Source of the DNA: Sandaracinaceae bacterium
GTDB taxonomy: Bacteria > Myxococcota_A > Polyangia > Polyangiales > Sandaracinaceae
Assembly (NCBI GenBank): GCA_019694315.1
Contig: JAIBCE010000011.1
Coordinates: forward strand, 1 to 51,590
Direction of reading: 5' to 3'
Length of the DNA: 51,590 nt
A model generated the notes under the pieces. It had not been told where the DNA came from. It ran no database searches and worked only from the letters and a program-made list of their open reading frames with translations. Below are positions 45,242 to 51,590 of the stretch, in pieces (the first letter of the stretch is position 1; each line of letters opens with the position of its first letter). Position numbers and translations under genes: made by a program.

Positions 45242-46837
45242 ATGCCGGACTCGACGCATCGCCCCCTCAGGCACCCCCTCTTCGTGAGCAGCCTCGCGCT
45301 GCTCGTCGTGAACGATCACCTCCTCAAGGGCAGCGGCGCGCCCTCGTGGTTGACCGGAAAACTGAGCGATTTCGCAGGTCTCGTGGTCGCCCCGGTGCTG
45401 CTCCACGCGGCCTGGGTCGGCGCGAGGCGCCGGTGGGAAGGCCGCGCTCCGCGAGGCGAAGGGGCAGGCCGCTCGGGCACGTCCTGGCACAGCGCCGCGA
45501 TCGCGATGGCGCTCGTCACCCTCGGCTTCGTGGCCACCGAGCTCTGGCAGCCCGCGGCCGATGTGGTGGCGAGGGCGCTCGGCCTCCTCGGCGTGCCCTC
45601 GCGCCTCTGGGCCGATCCGACCGACCTGCTGGCCCTCGCGGTGCTGCCGGTGACGTGGCAGGTGCTGCGCGGGAGCGCGACCCCGCACGAGCCCGCTTCG
45701 ACGGCCTGGTCTCGCGCCTCGAGTCGGACCCTCTTCGCGATGGGCGTGCTCGCCTGCGTGGCGACCTCGCCTCGCCCCGCCACGTGGTCCACGTCTGCGT
45801 ACCTCCTCAACGGGACCGACGCGGCGCTCGACGTGCGCCTCCGCTGGGCCAGCGTGTCGCTCTCGTGCAGCGAGGTGGGCACCCGCACGCTCTCGACGAT
45901 CGTCGCGCCCGAGGTGCTCACGCGCGGCACGACCTTCCGCGTCGCTCCCGGCGCGACGATCCCGCTCGACGACTGGGCCGCGCTCGCAGCGCGCGGTGAG
46001 GTCGATGCCGGCTTCGGTGCACCGCGGCCTCCGTCGAGCTTCGGCGAGGGCTGCGTGATCGGCCTCGTGGCCACCGATGGCCTGCCCGACACGCTGGTGC
46101 TCTGGCCGACCGAGACGATCCTCGCGGTGCCCACGACCCAGAGCGCTGGCGAGCTCCCTGCGACCGGCCGTGTCGAGCTCACGAGCGCCGCGGTGGGGCT
46201 CGAGCTCTCGACGAGCTCCGATCTCCGCGCGGAGGCCTACGACGCGCGCACGATGCCCCGCGAGTGCGCGCTCGATCTCGAGATCGGCACGAGCGAGGCG
46301 GCCTCCTTCGAGGGACCTTCCTTCGAGATCCGCGCGCGCTCCGCCACGGTCGACGACTGCGTGCGCCTCGACTTCGCGATGGGCACGCGGGCCGTGCCGT
46401 TCTTCGTGTGCGCACCGGCCGAGCTCGTGCCCTTCGACGTGGGCGACTTCGTGCGCGTCGATGCGAGCGACGACCTCGGCGTGCACCGCGTGGCGTTGGT
46501 CGATGCCGACCACACGCTCGTGCTCCTGCGCGTGCGTGCCGCGGGCGCCACGGCAGGCGTGGTCGAGGGCGGCGTCACGCTCTCGATCGACGAGACCGAG
46601 CGCTGCCTCGGTGCGCGTCTCGACTGCGGGAGCTTCGTCGTGCCGCACGAGCCACACATCTCGGGCGCGGCGCCGGGCGAGGATCCCCACGGCATCGTCA
46701 TGCGCACGAGCCCGATGGGTCGCGCGATGCGCATCCAGATCGCGCGGGCGGAGTCGGTGATCGCCGCCTCGCCGACGTGCGCCGAGGGACGCGACGAGCC
46801 CGGCGCGCTGCTCGACGCGGTGGTGCTCTACGAGTGA
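45242..46837 (+). CDS. Membrane protein of unknown function with large C-terminal domain
   Basis: 531 residues from ATG 45242. The first half of the 200-residue N-terminal part carries LRHPLFVSSLALLVVNDHLLK and LTGKLSDFAGLVVAPVLL. The latter GKLSDFAGL segment is a recurrent signature of an uncharacterised membrane protein group. Four or five hydrophobic helices follow up to FAMGVLACVATSPRP. The remaining 330 residues are rich in strands (ALDVRLRWASVSLSC, GRVELTSAAVGLELS, VRLDFAMGTRAVPFFVC) and hold several cysteines, consistent with an extracytoplasmic domain. No catalytic motif. A 70-nt gap separates it from the VWA-like lipoprotein gene, probably in one transcript. Confidence 0.78.
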   Translation: MPDSTHRPLRHPLFVSSLALLVVNDHLLKGSGAPSWLTGKLSDFAGLVVAPVLLHAAWVGARRRWEGRAPRGEGAGRSGTSWHSAAIAMALVTLGFVATELWQPAADVVARALGLLGVPSRLWADPTDLLALAVLPVTWQVLRGSATPHEPASTAWSRASSRTLFAMGVLACVATSPRPATWSTSAYLLNGTDAALDVRLRWASVSLSCSEVGTRTLSTIVAPEVLTRGTTFRVAPGATIPLDDWAALAARGEVDAGFGAPRPPSSFGEGCVIGLVATDGLPDTLVLWPTETILAVPTTQSAGELPATGRVELTSAAVGLELSTSSDLRAEAYDARTMPRECALDLEIGTSEAASFEGPSFEIRARSATVDDCVRLDFAMGTRAVPFFVCAPAELVPFDVGDFVRVDASDDLGVHRVALVDADHTLVLLRVRAAGATAGVVEGGVTLSIDETERCLGARLDCGSFVVPHEPHISGAAPGEDPHGIVMRTSPMGRAMRIQIARAESVIAASPTCAEGRDEPGALLDAVVLYE

Positions 46838-46906
46838 AGCGGCGCGTCCTGGGTCGGACGCGGCGCGGATGGTTCACGAGGATCGGATACGGGATCGGGA
46901 GGACAC

Positions 46907-48481
46907 ATGAGCTGGCACGACACGAGGACTCTTCTGGCGCTCTGCGCGGCCGCGAGCGTGGCTGCGACGGGGTGCGCCAACAGCGGTGACGCGACGACCG
47001 AGGGTCGCAATGGGCGCAGCCTCGGGGTGGGCCAGGGCGGCGCGCAGGACATCGGCTACTTCCGCTCGATCGTGTCGGCAGGGGGCGTGCCTCGTCCCGA
47101 CACGCTCGATCCCGTGGGCTTCTTCGCCGAGCACGCGGTGGACCTCCCGCCCGCGGACTGCGGGGAGGTGGTGTGCGTGCACTCGAGCCTCGCGATCGCG
47201 CAGCGCTTCGACGGCGCGAACTGGACGATGGGCTTCGTCGGCCTGAACACGAGCGTGGATCCGGCGTCGCTGCCGCGCCCGCCCGTGCACCTCGTCCTCG
47301 CGATCGACACGAGCGCCGCCACGAGCACGCTCCGCACGAACCTGATGGAGTCGGTGCGCACGATGCTCGCCACGCTGCGCCCGGAGGATCGCGTGAGCAT
47401 CGTCCGCGTGGGCGCGGTCGCCGATCGCATGATCGGCCCGGTCGGACCCGCCGATCGCGCGCTCGCCACCATCCTCACGAGCCTCACGACGTTCAACGAC
47501 GACGGAGTCGCGCTCTACGATGGGCTCGCCGTCGCGGGAGAAGCCGCCCTCGAGCGTCCGAGCACCGACGCGCTCTCGCACGTCACGCTCCTCTCGAGCG
47601 GCGCGGCGAGCCGCGGCATCACGAGCACCGATCGCATCGTCGCGCTCGCGGAGCAGCTGGCCGCCGAGGGCGTCTCGATCAGCGTCGTGGGCGGCGGCGC
47701 GCAGTTCGACGATCGCATCCCGCTCGCGATCGGGGAGATCGGCTCGGGCGCGTACTACTTCGCCGAGAGCTCGGAGGATCTGAGCGACATCCTCGATCTC
47801 GAGGGCCGCACGCACCTCGTGCCGATCGCGACCGACTTCGTGCTCCGCGTCACGCCCGCGCCCGGCTACCACATCGGACGTGTGTACGGCGCGCGCCGCA
47901 TGACCGCGTCGGACACCGAGGCGAGGCTCGAGTCGCCGGTCTTGCTCGTGGGTCAGCGCGAGGGCGCGACCGACGTCGATCGCGGTCGCCGCGGTGGTGG
48001 TGGCGGTCTGTTCATCGAGCTCTACGGCGACGCCACGAGCTCGCTCGGCGCCGATCAGAACGCGTTCACGGTCGAGGTCACCTACACGAATGCGCTGAGC
48101 GGCGAGCCCGTGTCGAGCACCGTCGAGCGCCGCAATCCACTGCCGCCCGGCATCAACCCGCCCACGCAGATGGCGCAGCTCACCGATCCGGTTCCGACGC
48201 GCGCCAAGGCCTTCATGATGCTCAACATGTTCCTCGCGCTCCGCGCCGCGACGCAGCTCTACGACGAGGAAGACTGCGCCCGCTCGCTCGGCGTGATCGA
48301 CATGATGAGCGGCTCCGTCGAGCTCTGGCAGGGCACCGAGTTCGCGGATCCGGACATCGCGGCGGACTGGGAGCTCATGCTCGACCTGCGCGACAACATC
48401 CGGACGCAGTGCGAGGCCACGTTCGGGTCCGTGACGCCGGTCGAGCCGCGCAGCTTCCCCGGCGGCTGCATGATGAGCTGA
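46907..48481 (+). CDS. VWA-like lipoprotein with a degenerate MIDAS
   Basis: 524 residues, ribosome binding site GGGAGGA. Lipobox TGC after AAASVAA (Cys23). Residues about 120-300 follow the VWA fold: VHLVLAIDTSAATS, RTMLATLRPEDRVSIVRVG, TSLTTFNDDGVALYDGLAVA, HVTLLSSGAASRG, GVSISVVGGGAQFDD and GSGAYYFAESSEDL. The metal site is lost: DxSxS reads DTSAA, the Thr loop reads FNDDGV and the third Asp loop reads LLSSG. The C-terminal 220 residues include a beta-rich segment (FVLRVTPAPGYHIGRVYG), a Gly run (RGRRGGGGGLF) and helices. It should bind ligands, if at all, without metal. A 13-bp hairpin follows the stop. Confidence 0.88.
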   Translation: MSWHDTRTLLALCAAASVAATGCANSGDATTEGRNGRSLGVGQGGAQDIGYFRSIVSAGGVPRPDTLDPVGFFAEHAVDLPPADCGEVVCVHSSLAIAQRFDGANWTMGFVGLNTSVDPASLPRPPVHLVLAIDTSAATSTLRTNLMESVRTMLATLRPEDRVSIVRVGAVADRMIGPVGPADRALATILTSLTTFNDDGVALYDGLAVAGEAALERPSTDALSHVTLLSSGAASRGITSTDRIVALAEQLAAEGVSISVVGGGAQFDDRIPLAIGEIGSGAYYFAESSEDLSDILDLEGRTHLVPIATDFVLRVTPAPGYHIGRVYGARRMTASDTEARLESPVLLVGQREGATDVDRGRRGGGGGLFIELYGDATSSLGADQNAFTVEVTYTNALSGEPVSSTVERRNPLPPGINPPTQMAQLTDPVPTRAKAFMMLNMFLALRAATQLYDEEDCARSLGVIDMMSGSVELWQGTEFADPDIAADWELMLDLRDNIRTQCEATFGSVTPVEPRSFPGGCMMS

Positions 48482-48487
48482 CCTCTT

Positions 48488-48521
48488 GCGGCCGCCGGGA
48501 GAGCCGATTCCCGGCGGCCGC
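48488..48521. terminator. 13-bp perfect hairpin between convergent genes
   Basis: GCGGCCGCCGGGA and TCCCGGCGGCCGC with an 8-nt loop, between the stop at 48481 (+) and the stop at 48543 (-). Position fits a bidirectional terminator; neither strand has a U-tract. Confidence 0.65.
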
Positions 48522-48542
48522 ACCACGAGCCGATCCGTGCGC

Positions 48543-49775
48543 TCACCGCGGCGTGTCGAGCTTGTCGATCCGCCGCAGCTCGGGGAACAACAGGGCCGAG
48601 AGGCCGGTGACGAGGATGGTGCCGAGGCCTCCGGCCACCACGGCGGGGACCGTGCCGAGCCACGCCGCGGTGAGGCCGCTCTCGAGCTCCCCCAGCTCGT
48701 TCGAGGCCCCGATGAAGACCATGTTCACGGCGGCCACGCGGCCTCGCATCTCGTCGGGCGTCTGGCCCTGGACGATCACGTGACGCACCACGACCGAGAC
48801 CATGTCGGCCCCGCCCATGAGCACGAGCGCAGCGAGCGAGAGCGGCAGGCTCTCGCTCACGCCGAACACGATCGTGCACGCTCCGTAGAGCGCGACGCAG
48901 GCGAACATCACGACGCCGACGCGGGCCTCGAGCGGGCGCGCGCCGAGGTAGAGCGCGACGACGAGCGCGCCCGCCGCGGGCGCCGCGCGGAGCACACCGA
49001 GACCCCACTCCCCCACGTGCAGGATGTCGCGCGCGTAGATCGGCATGAGCGCCGTCGCGCCGCCGAGGATCACGGCGAAGAGGTCGAGCGTGATCGCGCC
49101 GAGGAGCGCGGGCCGCTCGCGCACGAAGCGGATGCCCGAGAGCAGCTGGGCCACGCGTGACTCGTCGCGACGCGCGCGCGCGCCGGGGCGCAGCACGAGG
49201 AAAGGCAGGATCGAGACGGCGATCACCTCGAGCACGGCAGACACGAGGAACACGCCGCTCGTACCGAGGGGGGCCACGAGCATGCCGCCGAGCGCAGGAC
49301 CTGCCACCACCGAGATCTGGAACGTCGTGCCGCTGATCGCGACGGCCCGCGTGAAGAGCTCGCTCGGCACGAGCGAGGGGGCCATCGCCTGCGACGCGGG
49401 CCCCGCGAACGCGCGCGCAGAGCCGAAGACGAAGAGCAGCGCGTAGAACGGCGCCACGCCGAGGTCGCGACGCGACGCGAGGAAGGCGAAGCCGAGCGCC
49501 GAGAGGCCCACCACGAGGTGCGCGAGGCCGAGCACGAGCCGACGGTCGTAGCGATCGGCCGCCGCGCCCGTGAAGAGCACGAAGACGATCTGCGGCAGGA
49601 ACGTCGCGAGGCCCACGAATCCAAGGGATTCCGCGGTCCCCGCGCGATCGTAGATCTCCCACGCGGTGGCGACCGAGAGCATCTGGATGGCGATCACCGA
49701 GAGCAGCCGCACGAGCTGGAAGCGCACGAACGCAGGCTCGCGGAGCAGGCGCAGCGCAGGGCTCTCCTGGGTCAA
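48543..49775 (-). CDS. MFS transporter (EntS/MFS_3-like)
   Basis: 410 residues from a TTG that overlaps the stop of the upstream MFS gene (TTGA at 49772-49775). Twelve hydrophobic helices are predictable. The cytoplasmic loop 2-3 motif is TGAAADRYDRRLVLGLAH. The pattern FLPQIVFVLFTGAAADR, FAGPASQAMAPSLVP, ISVVAGPALGGMLVAPLG and QTPDEMRGRVAAVN is that of the MFS_3 group (enterobactin exporter EntS and macrolide pumps). Likely a proton-driven exporter of a small amphipathic molecule. No siderophore biosynthesis genes are near. It is co-expressed with the second MFS gene. Confidence 0.92.
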   Translation of the reverse strand: MTQESPALRLLREPAFVRFQLVRLLSVIAIQMLSVATAWEIYDRAGTAESLGFVGLATFLPQIVFVLFTGAAADRYDRRLVLGLAHLVVGLSALGFAFLASRRDLGVAPFYALLFVFGSARAFAGPASQAMAPSLVPSELFTRAVAISGTTFQISVVAGPALGGMLVAPLGTSGVFLVSAVLEVIAVSILPFLVLRPGARARRDESRVAQLLSGIRFVRERPALLGAITLDLFAVILGGATALMPIYARDILHVGEWGLGVLRAAPAAGALVVALYLGARPLEARVGVVMFACVALYGACTIVFGVSESLPLSLAALVLMGGADMVSVVVRHVIVQGQTPDEMRGRVAAVNMVFIGASNELGELESGLTAAWLGTVPAVVAGGLGTILVTGLSALLFPELRRIDKLDTPR

Positions 49776-51193
49776 CGGCCGACCTCGCGCGCGGGGACCT
49801 CGACCTCGCGGGCGAGTGCGGGCGCGGCCACCTGCCGCGGAGCGCTCTCGGGCGCGGGCGCGTCGCGGCGGTGGCCGTCGCGGGCGTCGATCCGCCGCTC
49901 GACGGAGCGGATGAGCCACGGGATCGCGAGCAGCGTCACGACGGAGATCCACGCCAGCCGATCGATGCCGACGAGCGCGCCGCCCTCCTCGCTCGAGAGG
50001 AGCACCGGGCCCGCGAGGCCGCCCGCCGCCAGGCCGAGGTGCTGCACCATCGACGACAGCGACTGGTAGCGCGCGCGCAGCGCCGCGGGCGGCACGCGCG
50101 AGCTCAGCGTACCGAACGACACGTTGCGCGCGTTGCTCGTGAGCATGAAGAGCACGAAGAGCGAGGTCACCACCACCCATCCCCACGAGAAGGGGAGTCC
50201 CAGGAGCTCGGTACGCTGCGCACAGAGCGCGGTGATCCACGGCGGCAGGATCACGAAGCACGCGAGGCTCACGAGCGCATAGCCGAGCGCGCCCGCGAGC
50301 GAGATGGGAAACGAGCCCACGCGATCGACGAGCCTGCCGAGCGGCCGCAGCACGAGGAAGCTCGCCACGCCGCCCGCGCCGTAGAGGAGCGAGAGCAACG
50401 ACTCCGGGTAGCCGAGGTTGTTCTGCACGAACGACGCGATGTTCGGGATCAGCATGAACGCGCCGAACGACGAGAGCATCGCCATGCCGTAGGCCGTGCG
50501 CACCGCGCGATCCGTGAGCAGCGTGCGGAACGACGCGATCATCTCGCGTCGCGCCTGATCGGCGGGCACGTCACGGATGTGCGCGCGCAGCGGCGGCAGG
50601 AAGAGACGCGCGCCCCCGGCGGCGAGGAGGCAGAGGGTCGCGGTCACGATGAACGGCGTGTGCCAGCTGCCCCAGTCGGCGAGCACGAGGCCCATGGGCA
50701 CGCCGAGCACCGAGGCCACCGAGAACGCCATCATCATCGTGCCGAGCGCGCGTCCGCGACGGCCCGTGGGCACGACGTCGGCGACGATCGCCATCGCGAG
50801 CGAGGTGGCGGGCCCGCCGAACGCGCCCGCGATCACACGTGCGAGCACGAGCGTGCGGAGATCCCACGCGAAGACGGCCCCGCACGTGCCCACCGCCAAT
50901 CCGAGCAGCGAGAGCGCGAGCGCGGGACGTCGATCGAAGCGGTCGAGCACGAACGCCCCGAGCAAGCCGGACGCGCCCGCGGCGAGCGTGTAGCTCGCGA
51001 CGACCACGCCGAGGCTCGCGGTCTCGATGCCCAGATCCGCCGCGAAGCGAGGCCCGAGCGGCGAGGGCATCATGAAGTCGAGGATGTTCACGAGCTGCAC
51101 GGCCGCGAGCAGGAGCACGACCCGGCGCTCGTCGGGCGGCACGATCTCCTCGGGCGCGGCGGCGTCGGAGAGGCGGCTCGTGGGCTCGGCCAT
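49772..51193 (-). CDS. MFS transporter (DHA1/AraJ-like)
   Basis: 473 residues from ATG 51193; an upstream in-frame start at 51232 adds a non-conserved leader. Helix 1 is VVLLLAAVQLVNILDFMMPSP, motif A is LDRFDRRPALAL after helix 2, and helix 4 contains RVIAGAFGGPATSLAMAI. About 12 helices in all, with a central loop (PPLRAHIRDVPADQARREM) between helices 6 and 7. The C-terminal 45 residues are a charged Pro/Ala/Arg tail in the cytoplasm. DHA1 drug/sugar efflux pumps have this layout. Its stop overlaps the start of the MFS gene behind it. Substrate unknown. Confidence 0.92.
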   Translation of the reverse strand: MAEPTSRLSDAAAPEEIVPPDERRVVLLLAAVQLVNILDFMMPSPLGPRFAADLGIETASLGVVVASYTLAAGASGLLGAFVLDRFDRRPALALSLLGLAVGTCGAVFAWDLRTLVLARVIAGAFGGPATSLAMAIVADVVPTGRRGRALGTMMMAFSVASVLGVPMGLVLADWGSWHTPFIVTATLCLLAAGGARLFLPPLRAHIRDVPADQARREMIASFRTLLTDRAVRTAYGMAMLSSFGAFMLIPNIASFVQNNLGYPESLLSLLYGAGGVASFLVLRPLGRLVDRVGSFPISLAGALGYALVSLACFVILPPWITALCAQRTELLGLPFSWGWVVVTSLFVLFMLTSNARNVSFGTLSSRVPPAALRARYQSLSSMVQHLGLAAGGLAGPVLLSSEEGGALVGIDRLAWISVVTLLAIPWLIRSVERRIDARDGHRRDAPAPESAPRQVAAPALAREVEVPAREVGR

Positions 51194-51334
51194 GGGCGGC
51201 CAAGCCTGGGGTGGATCGCGCGCGCGCGCCACGGTCCGCGTGCAACGTTGCGTTGCGACCAGCGAGGACTGGGCACGGACCTGGTGCTTCCGCCGAGCCC
51301 CGTCAGGCGCTTCGACCCCGAGCGAGCCGGGCTC

Positions 51335-51580
51335 TCACCCCACCACGGCCCAGGCGCCCATCTGTCGCACGACCCAGGCGTGGTCGAGCACGTCGCGCTC
51401 GATCGTGCGCGCGAGCACGACGTCGTCGGTGTCGATCGTGACCGAGAGCGCGCTCGCGGCCCGGTCGATCTCGACCACGATCTCGTGATCCGGCAGCGCC
51501 TGCACGAGCGCCTGCTCGAGGGCGTCGCGATAGCGCGCGGCGCTCGCCTCGAGGTCGAGGCCGGCGTGCGTGGTCTTCAT
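51335..51580 (-). CDS. Small hypothetical protein
   Basis: 81 residues from ATG 51580, ending at 51335. Sequence: an amphipathic helix (ASAARYRDALEQALVQALP), a strand pair (HEIVVEIDRAASALSVTID), then VLARTIERDVLDHAWVVRQM and a short hydrophobic end. It looks like a genuine small alpha/beta domain rather than a frame shadow: no overlap with another good frame and balanced composition. No family recognised. A weak purine-rich element (GCAGGCG) precedes the start. The 140 bases between it and the MFS gene show nothing notable. Confidence 0.6.
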   Translation of the reverse strand: MKTTHAGLDLEASAARYRDALEQALVQALPDHEIVVEIDRAASALSVTIDTDDVVLARTIERDVLDHAWVVRQMGAWAVVG

Positions 51581-51590
51581 CGCCTGCGGC

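Noticed and set aside
51194..51334. Possible small gene between the MFS gene and the small hypothetical gene
   Set aside because: Frames here are short, lack ribosome binding sites and have biased composition.

Overview
The window looks like chromosomal DNA of a very GC-rich myxobacterium-type organism (Myxococcota, Polyangiales; a Sandaracinus-like genome is my best guess). The grounds are the extreme G/C bias at third codon positions, many lipoproteins whose N-termini are Asp/Ala-rich linkers, a MopE-like Cys/Asp repeat protein, three Hanks-type Ser/Thr kinases, an FHA-containing sigma-54 activator, and many dual-start (ATGA/GTGA/TTGA) gene overlaps. The species assignment is inference. I see no rRNA, tRNA, CRISPR array, insertion sequence or phage gene. 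No stretch over 300 bases lacks a gene; the longest gaps (about 180-210 bases at 15692-15901, 30128-30337 and 35918-36099) hold palindromes and promoter-like hexamers.

Layout. 1-979: the 3' end of a repeat/propeller-like protein, coupled to a small lipoprotein. 1058-4010 (+): YbjN-like protein, PspA, a PAS histidine kinase and a small tyrosine/dual-specificity phosphatase. 4062-8972 (-): a three-gene ABC exporter cassette in which both permeases carry large extracytoplasmic peptidase-like domains, one with an intact HExxH and one without. 9049-11880: a lipoprotein, a 5'-truncated macro-domain remnant, a small helical protein and a HAD phosphatase. 11945-17221 (-): mfd and a winged-helix regulator separated by a palindrome-rich spacer. 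17324-24624 (+): an alpha/beta-hydrolase lipoprotein, a membrane-anchored unknown, a DsbA-like thioredoxin-fold protein, a Ser/Thr kinase and the MopE-like lipoprotein. 24651-26072 (-): a carotenoid oxygenase. 26141-29076 (+): a membrane-anchored protein coupled to a PMT/ArnT-like glycosyltransferase. 29141-33807: a Ser/Thr kinase (-), an M48-like metalloprotease lipoprotein (+), a peptidoglycan-binding-type protein (+) and a HEAT-repeat protein (-). 33983-35917 (+): the FHA-GAF-sigma54 activator.

36100-43771 (+) is the most interesting block: YfiR-like periplasmic protein, TonB-dependent receptor, small lipoprotein, receiver protein, a CHASE8-like hybrid kinase with receiver and HPt, a SpoIIAA/STAS-like protein and a receiver-EAL phosphodiesterase, nearly all translationally coupled. 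It reads as an envelope-sensing phosphorelay that lowers cyclic-di-GMP: a rearrangement of the YfiBNR theme in which a kinase, not a GGDEF protein, is the candidate partner of YfiR. A perfect 21-bp dyad sits directly against the presumed -10 box of its first gene.

43833-51580: a Ser/Thr kinase with HQD in place of HRD and a 3' end duplicated four times, an unknown membrane protein, a VWA-like lipoprotein with a ruined MIDAS, two translationally coupled MFS transporters and a small unknown. Several genes start 6-10 nt after a TAnnnT hexamer with no ribosome binding site, suggesting leaderless transcripts. Perfect GC-rich hairpins without a following T-run lie at several gene ends.
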